Origin: DAOUJW01 sp034422115
GTDB taxonomy: Bacteria > Chloroflexota > Dehalococcoidia > Lucifugimonadales > UBA2985
Assembly (NCBI GenBank): GCA_034422115.1
Contig: DAOUJW010000025.1
Span: 1-64,000, forward strand
Length of the DNA stretch: 64,000 nucleotides
Direction: 5' to 3'
Shown: positions 27,759 through 35,559 of the stretch, piece by piece
Layout of the letters: every line of letters starts with the position of its first letter
How positions within the stretch are numbered: position 1 is the stretch's first letter
The notes under the pieces: model-generated
What the model saw: only the letters and a program-made list of their open reading frames with translations
Told to the model about the DNA's origin: nothing
The model's database searches: none
Program-made: the position numbers and the translations under genes

Positions 27759-27947
27759 CTAGTCTTTGATGATGTAGCCAGTAACAGGCTCGCCATCCTT
27801 GTTGATTCCTTCAAATCTCTCGAGTCTCCGCAAAAACTCAACTGCCTGCTGGATTTCTATACATGCGGGATGGCCACAGGTGTCACCATTTCTCATGCCA
27901 TTACAAACTTTTGACCACGCCCAATTTACGAGTTTATTGGGGTTCAC
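27759..27947 (-). CDS. Small cysteine-containing protein of unknown function
   Basis: A 62-residue minus-strand gene. I believe it because a textbook AAGGAGGT sits seven bases before the GTG start (27945-27947). It has no recognisable family. Features: a basic/aromatic N-terminus (NKLVNWAWSKV), cysteines at 15, 24 and 29 with a nearby His (CGHPAC), which could bind metal, and a charged helical C-terminal half (IQQAVEFLRRLERFEGINKD). Base composition is visibly richer in A+T than aspS, fitting the small accessory island up to 29.7 kb. It is divergent from the lipoprotein gene. Confidence 0.6.
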   Translation of the reverse strand: MNPNKLVNWAWSKVCNGMRNGDTCGHPACIEIQQAVEFLRRLERFEGINKDGEPVTGYIIKD

Positions 27948-28169
27948 AATCTTACCTCCTTGGCAGAGCCAATTATTCCATTAACCTACGTTGACAATAC
28001 TGATTCCCTGCAAGTATATTCTACGCGCCACAGCAGATTCCTCAACTCAGAGGTAGCCACAAAATGGTCACGCGAGCATGGACAAGGGCACTCCGTGCCC
28101 CCTTGCCGTGACCTGTGGCCAGCTGCTGTGGCGGTAGCTCAAGTCCTGCTCATTGCAAGGGGGGTCCAA

Positions 28170-28847
28170 TTGTTGAGCCGTGTCGCCACCATTGCTATCT
28201 TCACTTGTCTGCTTGTATTCTCTGGCTGTGAAAACGTCCAGCCGACCGTGGAGACAGCCCCGTCTCCCACTCCGACCTGGACTCCAGAACCGACGCCCAT
28301 GCCTACTGCTACGCCAACTCTCGCTCCAACTGCCACCTCAACTCCAGAACCCACTTCAACGCCCGTAGCTACTTGGACCCCAGAGCCAACGTGGACGCCA
28401 GAACCCACATGGACTCCGCATCCCACTCCAACTCCAATATGCCCGAACCAGCAAGAAGAGGCCTATTTTCTTGCCCTTGGCGGAATTATGCTTGAATTTC
28501 CGGATGCCAGCAGTATCATGGACTCCCAAACTATTAGGGCAGAGCAAGATCCCTCTTTATTGATCGATAGGCAATGGATTGTCGAAACTGCAGAGACTCT
28601 AGCAAGAATAAATGAACTGGTTGTTGCAATCAGGAATTTGAATGCTCCGGCGTCCCTTCAGCACATACACAACCAAGCGCTGGAATTAGCTACAACCCTT
28701 GAAAGCTATATAGCCCTTTACATTTCGGGTGTAGATGGAGGTAGTAGGGAGAGCATACTCAAGGCGGAAATCGAACTCACCGCTGCTTGGGGCTGGGGGG
28801 CATTCATTCTGTTGGATATTGAATCCTTTTGTGATGCGAGTGGGTAG
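28170..28847 (+). CDS. Predicted lipoprotein with Thr/Pro/Trp-rich linker
   Basis: About 225 residues from a TTG at 28170 (or TTG at 28173), preceded by AAGGGGGG. This start gives a classic lipoprotein signal: LLSRVATIAIF, hydrophobic core, then the lipobox VFSGC. The longer frame back to 27960 would bury the signal and lacks a ribosome site. After the Cys comes a flexible linker of about 60 residues built from PTPTWTPEP-like repeats, then a globular, mainly helical domain (IVETAETLARINELVVAIRNL). It should be anchored to the outer face of the membrane. No enzymatic motif is visible. A terminator follows it. Confidence 0.72.
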   Translation: MLSRVATIAIFTCLLVFSGCENVQPTVETAPSPTPTWTPEPTPMPTATPTLAPTATSTPEPTSTPVATWTPEPTWTPEPTWTPHPTPTPICPNQQEEAYFLALGGIMLEFPDASSIMDSQTIRAEQDPSLLIDRQWIVETAETLARINELVVAIRNLNAPASLQHIHNQALELATTLESYIALYISGVDGGSRESILKAEIELTAAWGWGAFILLDIESFCDASG

Positions 28848-28980
28848 GATTCTTACACACCTCTCATTCGTCTTGTGGGTGTTGACAAAAGCAATGATGT
28901 GAAGCACAATATGTTTATTAGAACCCATTGGGTTGTCGCCCAGCTATATGGGAGTAACGGCACCCAATTATTAACACCCC

Positions 28981-29010
28981 AGGGACGCTTGAAGCGTCCC
29001 TGAATTTTTG
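28981..29010 (+). terminator. Rho-independent terminator
   Basis: A near-perfect hairpin, AGGGACGCTT paired with AAGCGTCCCT around a minimal loop (28981-29001), is followed by GAATTTTTG. It ends transcription from the lipoprotein gene, 21 bp before the NYN gene starts. Confidence 0.82.
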
Positions 29011-29021
29011 TGTGAGGGTGT

Positions 29022-29654
29022 ATGGTGTCGACTGACACAAAGGAACAGCGCCATACTCGTATTATGGTGTTTGTTGACTTTTGGAATTTTCAATTGTCAT
29101 TGAACAATCTCGAAGGCGACTTTCAGGCAGACTGGCAACAATTGGGAAGAGTGATTGCACAAGAGGCGCTAAGGATCGTAGATGGTGAAGCGTTGCTCTC
29201 TTATCAGGGCATGAACGTATATGGATCTTATGACTCGTCTGGTGAAAAAGATCAAGGATTACGTAGATGGGCCTCAACCTTCCTCAGTAGACAGCCTGGA
29301 ATACAGGTGACAATGATTCCAAGACAACTCAAGCACGGTGGCCCCGTATGTCCCAGTTGTCATGAGGAGATGTCCGACTGTCCTATCTGTGGAGCAGACA
29401 TGAGAGGTACTGAAGAAAAGGGAGTGGACACGCGTATTGCAACCGACATGATTAAACTGGCCTGGGCCGACAGCTACGACGTTGCTGTCCTTCTCTCCTC
29501 AGACAGAGATTTTGTACCTGTTGTTGAATTCCTCAGCACTAGGGGAGTAAAGACTATACACGCGGCATTTCCGCCACAAGGCTCTATGCTTACCCAAAGC
29601 TGCTGGGGTAACATCAGCTTGCCGGCTATCAAAGAGAGCTTTCGACGCAGTTGA
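29022..29654 (+). CDS. NYN-domain (PIN-like) putative ribonuclease with zinc ribbon
   Basis: 210 residues. The N-terminal strand MVFVDFWNFQLSL carries the first acidic residue of the NYN/PIN fold, GVDTRIATDMIKLA the second and LLSSDRDFVPVVEFL the third, the typical metal-binding acidic triad of LabA/limkain-type NYN proteins. A Cys4 zinc ribbon (CPSCHEEMSDCPICG, about residues 109-123) is inserted before the central acidic motif. NYN domains are RNA-processing or toxin-like nucleases. The start has a GAGGGTG about six bases upstream. It sits in the A+T-richer island, directly before the tig-clp operon, whose -35 box overlaps its stop codon. Confidence 0.8.
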   Translation: MVSTDTKEQRHTRIMVFVDFWNFQLSLNNLEGDFQADWQQLGRVIAQEALRIVDGEALLSYQGMNVYGSYDSSGEKDQGLRRWASTFLSRQPGIQVTMIPRQLKHGGPVCPSCHEEMSDCPICGADMRGTEEKGVDTRIATDMIKLAWADSYDVAVLLSSDRDFVPVVEFLSTRGVKTIHAAFPPQGSMLTQSCWGNISLPAIKESFRRS

Positions 29655-29679
29655 GGGTTTTGTCACAAACTCTTATAAT
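29651..29679 (+). promoter_or_regulatory. Sigma70-type promoter of the tig-clpP-clpX operon
   Basis: TTGAGG (29651-29656), a 17-bp spacer and TATAAT (29674-29679). The -35 box overlaps the stop codon of the NYN gene. The -10 box ends 29 bp before the TTG start of tig. The match is strong for a by-eye call. Confidence 0.7.
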
Positions 29680-29708
29680 GGAATTTACAGCATCTTCAGG
29701 AGCGTAGC

Positions 29709-31061
29709 TTGAAAGTATCCCAGGCTGAACTGTACCAGAGCCAGGTTGTGCTCAACATTGAGGTGGAGCCTCCGGAGTTGGAGGAGCACCTGGACAGGGT
29801 GTACCGGCGAGTTGTGCAGCGCGCCAACATACCCGGCTTCCGCAAGGGCAAGGCGCCCCGCTCGGTGGTGGAGAGGTTCGTGGGGCGGGAGGCGTTGATG
29901 GAGGACGCCATGGAGACCCTGCTGCCCCAGATGACCTCCAAGGCCATCGAGGAGCAGGAGTTGGACGTTGTGGCTACTCCCAGGGTCCAGGTGATTCAGG
30001 ACGATCCCCTGACTATTGAGGCCACCGTCCCGGTGCGGCCGGACGTGCAGCTTGGAGACTACTATGACATTCGCCTGGAGCAGGAGCCGGTCAATGTCAC
30101 AGCCGAAGAGGTGGACAACCGGCTGAGCCTGTTCCAGAGGGAGAGCGGCACTTGGGAGCCAGTGGAGCGCCCCGTTGAGATGGGAGACATGATCACCATA
30201 GACGTTACGGGTGAAGTGGACGGCGGGTCGGAGGTGGACGAAGCGGGAGTGGACTACATCCTGGTGGAGGGATCGCCCAACCCTCTGCCGGGCTTCCCCG
30301 AGGCGCTGGTGGGCGCCACCATAGGCGAGAGCCGCGAGTTCACGCTGCCCTTCCCGGACGACTACTTTGACAGCGAGAAGGTGGGGAAGGAGTGCAAGTT
30401 CGGCGTTGTTGTGGTGGAGGTGAAGGAGAGGATGATGCCGGAGCTGGACGACGAGTTTGCCAGGAGCATGGGGATGGAGACCAACAGCATGGAGGAGCTG
30501 CGGGAGAAGATTGAGGAGGAGATGACCAACCAGAGCCGCTTGGCCGCGGACCATCGCTTCGAGGACCTGGCCATACGCGCCCTGGTTGACCTCTCCGAGG
30601 TTGAGCTGCCCCCGCTGCTGGTTGAGAACGAGATCGACCAGATGCTGTCGGACCAGGCGGAGGCCATGAGAAGGCAGCAGGTGAGCATGGAGGACTACCT
30701 GAGCACCGTGGGCAAGAGCGTGGAGGAGCTTCAGGAGGAGGCGCGGCCCCAGGCGGAGGAGCGCCTGCTTCGGAGCCTTGTGCTCCAGGCGTTCAGGGAG
30801 AAGGAGGGCCTGGAGGTGACTTCAGAGGACATCGAGGAGGAGTTGGGTAAGGTCACTGTGGAATCGGTGTCCGGCGAGAACCCCCTCAGAAGCGTTCTGG
30901 AATCCGAGGAGGGCAGGCGGTACATCGAGAACATGCTAATCAACCGGAAGACGCTGGAGCGTCTTGTGACAATAGCAAAGGGCGAGGCCATAGAGGTTGC
31001 CCCGTCGACGAGTGAAGTTCCCGCGGAAGAGGGTCAAGAGGACACTGAGAGAGGTGCATAG
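29709..31061 (+). CDS. tig: Trigger factor, ribosome-associated chaperone and peptidyl-prolyl isomerase
   Basis: 450 residues. N-terminal ribosome-binding domain with signature GFRKGKAPRSVVE (about 44-56), an FKBP-type PPIase domain (about 150-245, GDMITIDVTGEVDGG) and a helical C-terminal chaperone domain ending in an acidic tail (EVPAEEGQEDTERGA). It binds nascent chains at the ribosome exit. The TTG start has AGGAG six bases upstream. The order tig-clpP-clpX is classical, coupling folding to degradation; clpP follows after one base. Confidence 0.96.
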   Translation: MKVSQAELYQSQVVLNIEVEPPELEEHLDRVYRRVVQRANIPGFRKGKAPRSVVERFVGREALMEDAMETLLPQMTSKAIEEQELDVVATPRVQVIQDDPLTIEATVPVRPDVQLGDYYDIRLEQEPVNVTAEEVDNRLSLFQRESGTWEPVERPVEMGDMITIDVTGEVDGGSEVDEAGVDYILVEGSPNPLPGFPEALVGATIGESREFTLPFPDDYFDSEKVGKECKFGVVVVEVKERMMPELDDEFARSMGMETNSMEELREKIEEEMTNQSRLAADHRFEDLAIRALVDLSEVELPPLLVENEIDQMLSDQAEAMRRQQVSMEDYLSTVGKSVEELQEEARPQAEERLLRSLVLQAFREKEGLEVTSEDIEEELGKVTVESVSGENPLRSVLESEEGRRYIENMLINRKTLERLVTIAKGEAIEVAPSTSEVPAEEGQEDTERGA

Positions 31062-31062
31062 A

Positions 31063-31686
31063 ATGATTTACCGCCCAGAAGACCTGGTACCTATGGTGGT
31101 GGAGACGGGCGCAAGGGGGGAGCGTGCATTCGATATCTACTCGTTGCTGCTCAGGGAGCGCATTGTGTTCCTGGGCACGCCCATATCCGACCACATTGCC
31201 AACCTGATTGTGGCGCAGCTGCTCTACCTGGAACGGGAGGACCCGGACAAGGACATCAGCGTGTACATCAACAGCCCCGGAGGAGTCGTAAGCTCCGGGC
31301 TGGCTATCTACGACACCATGCAGCTCATAAAGCCGGACGTCTCCACCATTTGCGTTGGCCTTGCGGCCAGCATGGGAACGGTGTTGCTGTGCGCCGGGGC
31401 CAAGGGCAAGCGGTTCGCTCTTCCCAACTCCACCATACACATGCACCAGCCTATGGGCGGCGCGCAGGGACAGGCTTCGGACATTGAGATAGCCGCACGA
31501 GAGATTCTGCGTTTGCAGGACTCGCTGCGCAACATCATATCCAGGCACACGGAACAGCCCTACGACAAAGTTGCCACGGATACCGATAGAGACTACTATC
31601 TCACAGCCGACCAGGCGATGGAGTACGGCATCGTGGACGAGGTGCTGGCCAAGCCGCCGGTCGAGGAGGCCGCGGCCACGGCTTAG
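31063..31686 (+). CDS. clpP: ATP-dependent Clp protease proteolytic subunit
   Basis: 207 residues, the normal size. Catalytic triad: Ser103 in GLAASMG, His128 in HMHQPMGG and Asp at about 177 in TDRDYYL. It forms the tetradecameric chamber that degrades substrates fed by ClpX. The ATG at 31063 is preferred to an upstream in-frame start because GAGAGGTG lies six bases before it and the product (MIYRPEDLVPMVVE) matches the family. It begins one base after the tig stop, suggesting translational coupling. Confidence 0.97.
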   Translation: MIYRPEDLVPMVVETGARGERAFDIYSLLLRERIVFLGTPISDHIANLIVAQLLYLEREDPDKDISVYINSPGGVVSSGLAIYDTMQLIKPDVSTICVGLAASMGTVLLCAGAKGKRFALPNSTIHMHQPMGGAQGQASDIEIAAREILRLQDSLRNIISRHTEQPYDKVATDTDRDYYLTADQAMEYGIVDEVLAKPPVEEAAATA

Positions 31687-31705
31687 GCCCCTCCAAGGAG
31701 GGTGT

Positions 31706-33046
31706 GTGCCACATCACACTGAGACTCCCCCAAGGGTGGTCTGTTCCTTCTGCGGGAAGGATCAGGTCCAGGTCAAGCGACTCATCAGCGGGCCCGGCAG
31801 GGCCTTCATCTGCAACGAGTGCGTGGGCCTGTGCCAGCAGATAATCGACGAAGAGGCGCCGACCCGCGTTGTCCCTTCTCCCGAAGCTCCCAAGCTGAAC
31901 CCCAAGACCATCAACGAGAAGCTGGACGAGTACGTCATCGGCCAGGAGCGGGCCAAGAAGGTGCTGAGCGTGGCGGTCTACAACCACTGCAAGCGCATCT
32001 GGTCCGGCGAGTCCACCGATGACGACGTAGATCTTCAAAAGACCAACATCCTCCTGGCCGGGCCTACGGGGAGCGGCAAGACGCTCCTGGCCCAGACCCT
32101 GGCCAAGACCCTTGACGTGCCCTTCTGCATCGCGGACGCCACCACCCTCACGGAGGCCGGCTACGTCGGTGAAGACGTCGAGAACATCCTGCTCAGGCTC
32201 ATCCAGGCCGCGGACTTCGACATATCCAGGGCGGAACGCGGCATCGTCTACATCGACGAGGTTGACAAGATAGGGCGCAAGGTTGCCAATCCGTCCATCA
32301 CCCGGGACGTGTCCGGCGAGGGCGTGCAGCAGGCGCTCCTGAAGATAATTGAGGGGTGCACGGCCAACGTGCCGCCCCAGGGCGGGAGGAAACACCCGCA
32401 CCAGGAGCTTCTCCAGATTAACACGGAGCACATACTCTTCATCTGCGGCGGCACCTTTGAGGGGCTGGACAAGATAGTCAGCGGGCGCATGTCCAGGGAG
32501 CGGCAGGGCATTGGATTCCGGTCATCCAGCACGGCCGCCAGGGAGGATGAGCAGGAGAACGTGCTCCAACACCTCATACCGGAAGACCTGCTGTCCTTTG
32601 GCTTTATCCCGGAGTTCGTGGGGCGTCTTCCCCTGGTGATGAGCCTTGACCCGCTGGGCAAGGACGCCCTCATGAAGATACTGGTGGAGCCAAAGAACGC
32701 TGTCGTGAAGCAGTACCAACGCCTCTTCAGCCTGGACAACGTCGAGCTAACCTTCAGCGACGATGCCGTTGAGGCCGCCGCGGAGGAGGCCATGGAGCGG
32801 AAGGCAGGCGCCCGGGGGCTGAGGGCCATCATCGAACAGACGCTGCTGGACGTGATGTACGAGCTTCCTTCGATGACCGGCGTGCGCACAGTCGCCATTG
32901 ACGCCGATGTCATCCGCGGCAACAAGTCCCCCGTTCTCCTGAACGGCGCGGGGATGCCCATAGAGACAAGAAACGCCGACGCCACCCCCCACCTGGGGGC
33001 CGGGACGCACATACAACCGGGCCTGACCGAAGGGAAGACGGCGTAG
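31706..33046 (+). CDS. clpX: ATP-dependent Clp protease ATP-binding subunit ClpX
   Basis: 446 residues. N-terminal zinc-binding domain (CSFCGKD ... CNECVGLC), Walker A GPTGSGKTLLAQ, Walker B IVYIDEVDKI, the ClpP-contacting IGF-type loop region (GIGF, about residue 270) and a C-terminal sensor-2 domain (GARGLRAIIEQTLLDVMYELP). It unfolds tagged proteins for ClpP. The GTG at 31706 has AAGGAGG four bases upstream; the longer frame from 31571 overlaps clpP and is rejected. The last codons and following bases are duplicated about 330 bp downstream. Confidence 0.97.
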   Translation: MPHHTETPPRVVCSFCGKDQVQVKRLISGPGRAFICNECVGLCQQIIDEEAPTRVVPSPEAPKLNPKTINEKLDEYVIGQERAKKVLSVAVYNHCKRIWSGESTDDDVDLQKTNILLAGPTGSGKTLLAQTLAKTLDVPFCIADATTLTEAGYVGEDVENILLRLIQAADFDISRAERGIVYIDEVDKIGRKVANPSITRDVSGEGVQQALLKIIEGCTANVPPQGGRKHPHQELLQINTEHILFICGGTFEGLDKIVSGRMSRERQGIGFRSSSTAAREDEQENVLQHLIPEDLLSFGFIPEFVGRLPLVMSLDPLGKDALMKILVEPKNAVVKQYQRLFSLDNVELTFSDDAVEAAAEEAMERKAGARGLRAIIEQTLLDVMYELPSMTGVRTVAIDADVIRGNKSPVLLNGAGMPIETRNADATPHLGAGTHIQPGLTEGKTA

Positions 33047-33058
33047 AGGCGCGAGGCC
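33034..33058 (+). repeat. Direct repeat, copy 1 (clpX 3' end)
   Basis: A 25-bp segment spanning the last clpX codons and stop (begins GAAGACGGCGTAG) recurs at 33363-33387 with two mismatches. The 304-bp interval holds the small gene 33066-33335. This looks like a duplication left by insertion or unequal recombination. Confidence 0.8.
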
Positions 33059-33065
33059 CGCGGAC

Positions 33066-33335
33066 GTGGCTTACCAGAAGAATGATGCTATGGCAGACCG
33101 CGCATACGGCCCAGGCGAGATAGCGGCCCGGGGGGAAGCCATATATCAGGAGTTGATACAGTCCCAGATTGGTCACGTGGAGAAAGGGACGTTCGTAGTC
33201 ATTGACGTTGACAGTGGTGACTACGAGATCGACGCCAGAGACGCTACAGCCACGCGACGTTTGCTGAAGAGGAGACCGACAGCCGTGACATACGGCGTGC
33301 GCGTCGGTCACCGTGCCGCGTACAGCCATGTGTGA
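33066..33335 (+). CDS. Small conserved-type hypothetical protein
   Basis: 89 residues from GTG 33066, or 81 from ATG 33090 (MADRAYGPGEI); neither start has a strong ribosome site. The pattern GEAIYQELIQSQI, FVVIDVDSGDYEIDARDATATRRLL and AVTYGVRVGH looks like a small alpha/beta protein family that I recall from cyanobacteria and Chloroflexota, often beside a retropepsin-like gene in a toxin-antitoxin-like arrangement. That recollection is not checked here, and the only retropepsin gene in the window is 7 kb away. The gene sits exactly between duplicated clpX-tail sequences, so it was probably inserted. Confidence 0.6.
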   Translation: MAYQKNDAMADRAYGPGEIAARGEAIYQELIQSQIGHVEKGTFVVIDVDSGDYEIDARDATATRRLLKRRPTAVTYGVRVGHRAAYSHV

Positions 33336-33362
33336 ACGCGTGGGGTTGGGCATTGCTAGAGA

Positions 33363-33387
33363 GAAGACGGCGTAGGGGCGCGATGCC
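33363..33387 (+). repeat. Direct repeat, copy 2 (clpX-tail duplicate)
   Basis: A second copy of the clpX 3'-end sequence, 23 of 25 bases identical to 33034-33058. It is not part of a gene here. Confidence 0.8.
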
Positions 33388-33412
33388 AAGACCATACCCA
33401 CATCAATCCGAC

Positions 33413-33910
33413 CTATACCCCAGCGCCGATTCCTCTCTGTAGCAACCGCTGTATGGCTTCATTCCGCTGTTTGTATCTGCCGGATGCAACTGCGTTGTCA
33501 ATTATATCGACAATGACTCTTGAGAGCCTTACAGTTACTTCTATTTCGTCTGTGCCAGATGGTTGTCCCGGTTGGTTGTCGGTACTTGGTGGACGAGGAG
33601 GCTGTGGTGGTGCAGAGACAACTGTGCTCAATGGCTGACTCGGCTGATTACTGCCGCTGTGGTCTTCCGCGTTGGTAATACTGTTAGGATAGAACCTATA
33701 GATACCCCCTTCTCTTCTTCTATCTACTCCGATGTCCGTATAGTGTTTCTGGAGCGTAGCTATGAGTGACCCCACGGGGTTTTGGGCGTAACTCGTGGCT
33801 TCTCCAGAGGTCAATAATCGAGTGACAATCTCTTTTGCTGTTAGCCCTGGCTGTTGTATGATTAGCTTCTGAGCGGAAGCTGAGAACCCTCGCGATTTTT
33901 TTGCAACCAT
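33413..33910 (-). CDS. Putative DNA-binding protein, winged-helix-like N-terminus and ribbon-helix-helix-like C-terminus
   Basis: 165 residues from the ATG at 33910, which has AAGGAG six bases upstream; an ATG at 33943 has no comparable site. The N-terminal 75 residues (SASAQKLIIQQPGLTAKEIVTRLL ... GGIYRFYP) look like a small winged-helix. A Pro/Gln/Ser linker follows (about residues 85-120). The C-terminus EIEVTVRLSRVIVDIIDNAV, then SGRYKQRNEAIQRLL, fits a strand-helix-helix (CopG/Arc-like) dimer. No exact family is recognised. The gene is A+T-richer than its neighbours and has its own promoter with an overlapping palindrome, suggesting autorepression. A toxin partner is not evident. Confidence 0.65.
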   Translation of the reverse strand: MVAKKSRGFSASAQKLIIQQPGLTAKEIVTRLLTSGEATSYAQNPVGSLIATLQKHYTDIGVDRRREGGIYRFYPNSITNAEDHSGSNQPSQPLSTVVSAPPQPPRPPSTDNQPGQPSGTDEIEVTVRLSRVIVDIIDNAVASGRYKQRNEAIQRLLQRGIGAGV

Positions 33911-33956
33911 GTCGAACTCCTTTCTTACGGAGGCACCAGCCATTTGCTACCTACCT

Positions 33957-33989
33957 ACCTAATATAGGTAATATGTTAACTTCTGTCAA
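33957..33989 (-). promoter_or_regulatory. Promoter with overlapping palindromic operator for the RHH-like gene
   Basis: On the minus strand: TTGACA (33984-33989), exactly 17 bp, then TATATT (33961-33966), a near-consensus sigma70 promoter. A perfect palindrome, ACCTA-ATA-TAGGT (33957-33969), covers the -10 box and is followed by GTAG-type tetranucleotide repeats. The layout is typical of an autorepressor site. Confidence 0.7.
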
Positions 33990-34146
33990 CCCTCTGAAAG
34001 AGTGGGAAATACATTTCCTCCCGATCGGTGTGGGAAAATCCAAGAGTACAGAATACTGCTCACACTGAGCGTCGTCGAAGGATGAGCGGATGCCCAAATC
34101 GCCTTGGAGCCCCTTGCAGACGGGCATGACAAACAGCTGTGTCTTC

Positions 34147-34176
34147 TGTAGGGGCGGTTCGCGAACCGCCCCTACA
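34147..34176. repeat. Perfect 30-bp palindrome, copy 1
   Basis: TGTAGGGGCGGTTCG followed by its exact reverse complement. The stop codon of the GNAT gene lies inside it, so the palindrome forms the gene's 3' end and could fold as a terminator-like hairpin. An identical copy lies at 45831-45860. Confidence 0.92.
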
Positions 34177-34735
34177 GTTTGCGACTCGCCACCCGCTTTG
34201 CCATGAAGATGTCCGGCTTGCCAAAGCCGTTGGCGTCCGGCATCACGCCTACAATGGTGAAGCCGACCCTTTGAAAGAACTCGTAGGGGTGGTTGTTGAG
34301 ATTGCGGATGTTGGCGACGTGCTCAAAGACGTTGGTATACAGGTCAACTCCGCCCAATGAAGTCTGGTTGTTCTCGTCGTCCGTGCCGAGGAAGATTGTG
34401 GAGCCGCCTCGCTGCCTGACCTGATCTTCCAGGTCAGCCACCAGCGCTCTGCCTATTCCGTACCTTTGATTCTCCAGGCGCACGACTATGGGATGCAGCT
34501 CCCAGACATGTCCGTCATACTGCCTGATTCCACCGATCCAGCCCAGAACAAGGCCCGCGTCATCCAAGGCAATGCGGCTGATGCGGTTGTCTGTAAAGCA
34601 CTCGCGGACTTCCGCCAGGGCGGAGTCCATGTCTGGCCAGGCGTTGGGGTGGTGCTCTCGGAAGACCTCAACCAGCAGCGTGGCGCATTGTAGGATGGCG
34701 TCCTCATTCTCTGGAAGAAGGTCTATTATCTTCAC
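34172..34735 (-). CDS. GNAT-family N-acetyltransferase, resembling AAC(6') enzymes
   Basis: 187 residues. The acetyl-CoA-binding motif is RYGIGRALVADLEDQV (about 93-108), preceded by WELHPIVVRLENQ and followed by FLGTDDENNQTSLGGVDLY and a C-terminal HPYEFFQRVGFTIVGVMPDANGFGKPDIFMAKRV. The last segment resembles a group of GNATs annotated as aminoglycoside 6'-N-acetyltransferases. The in-cell substrate is unproven and need not be an antibiotic. The GTG start at 34735 is 20 bp after the formyltransferase stop, so it is last in the packed minus-strand operon. Confidence 0.8.
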   Translation of the reverse strand: MKIIDLLPENEDAILQCATLLVEVFREHHPNAWPDMDSALAEVRECFTDNRISRIALDDAGLVLGWIGGIRQYDGHVWELHPIVVRLENQRYGIGRALVADLEDQVRQRGGSTIFLGTDDENNQTSLGGVDLYTNVFEHVANIRNLNNHPYEFFQRVGFTIVGVMPDANGFGKPDIFMAKRVASRKL

Positions 34736-34755
34736 TGCCGTCTCAGCGAACCCGT

Positions 34756-35559
34756 CTAGCCGCTATCCTGAATCGCCCTCTCAACGGCCTCGTTCAGGCA
34801 GAGGCCGTCTATGGGACTGCCGGAGGCGTCAAACACCTTGCGCCCCTCAACGCGAATGTCTCCACGAGCAAATGCCTTGAGGGTCTCCAGCAGGTGCGGG
34901 CGTTCCCGTCTAACTCCCTCTTCGCGGATGAGCTGGAACAGGGGAGGGCTCTCGCCCTCGTTGGCCTTCAAGTCTTTCACAGTGCGCCCCTCTATCTGCT
35001 GCCACAGGGCGTCAAAGGCTCCGCCCTTGATGGGAAAGGAGTACCAGGTGAGCACGGGGCCGCGGTCCAGGTCCTCCGTTGCAAGGTGGATGTACCCACC
35101 GGCCTCCTGCGCGCCCTCCTCAATAAGCTGCCATACGACATCCTGCCACGTGCCAACGGGGCCGTTGGGCGGGGCCGGGTGGAAGTTGAGCATGGTGTAG
35201 CGATTGCACAGCTCCGTGTCCGTGATGAGCATGTACCCGGCTAGCACGCAAATGTCCGGCTCGTAGCCCTCCAGACGCTTCATCACCTCCCGGTCGAACT
35301 CCAGGCGGTGCCGCGAGAATGGCCCGCCGCCCCTGCTGCTGCGGAACCTCTGGGACGAGAATGTGACCAGGGGAATGCCGTAGTCCTGGGCCTGCTGGAA
35401 GAAGCGGTCGCTGCCCTCCGCCTCTCCCGGCTCGCGGTTGCTGAAGATGAACTGTATCCGGGAGTCAAGCTCTCCACGCAGTATGGCCTCCTGCGCCGTC
35501 TGCAGAAGGCCCAGGGAGCCTTCGCCGCGCCCTGTGGAGAACCACCCGATATCGATCAT
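34756..35559 (-). CDS. PurN-like formyltransferase family protein
   Basis: 267 residues. The N-terminal Rossmann-like part (IDIGWFSTGRGEGSLGLLQ) and ICVLAGYMLI are followed by the formyltransferase catalytic motif LNFHPAPPNGPVGTW (Asn and His) and the Asp of HLATEDLDRGPVL. Phosphoribosylglycinamide and methionyl-tRNA formyltransferases share this core. It is longer than PurN (about 200) and its first strand departs from the purine enzyme, so the acceptor substrate is uncertain. Its ATG overlaps the PHP gene stop by four bases (ATGA), so the two are translationally coupled. Confidence 0.8.
   Translation of the reverse strand: MIDIGWFSTGRGEGSLGLLQTAQEAILRGELDSRIQFIFSNREPGEAEGSDRFFQQAQDYGIPLVTFSSQRFRSSRGGGPFSRHRLEFDREVMKRLEGYEPDICVLAGYMLITDTELCNRYTMLNFHPAPPNGPVGTWQDVVWQLIEEGAQEAGGYIHLATEDLDRGPVLTWYSFPIKGGAFDALWQQIEGRTVKDLKANEGESPPLFQLIREEGVRRERPHLLETLKAFARGDIRVEGRKVFDASGSPIDGLCLNEAVERAIQDSG

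Noticed and set aside
27705..27914. A 69-codon plus-strand frame opposite the small Cys protein
   Set aside because: The minus-strand gene has a perfect ribosome site; this frame has none.
27960..28169. Upstream 70 codons of the lipoprotein frame
   Set aside because: They precede a lipoprotein signal peptide that must be N-terminal, and the ribosome site fits the TTG at 28170-28173.
31571..31705. Long N-terminal extension of ClpX
   Set aside because: It overlaps the end of clpP in another frame; the GTG at 31706 has a strong AAGGAGG and gives the family N-terminus.
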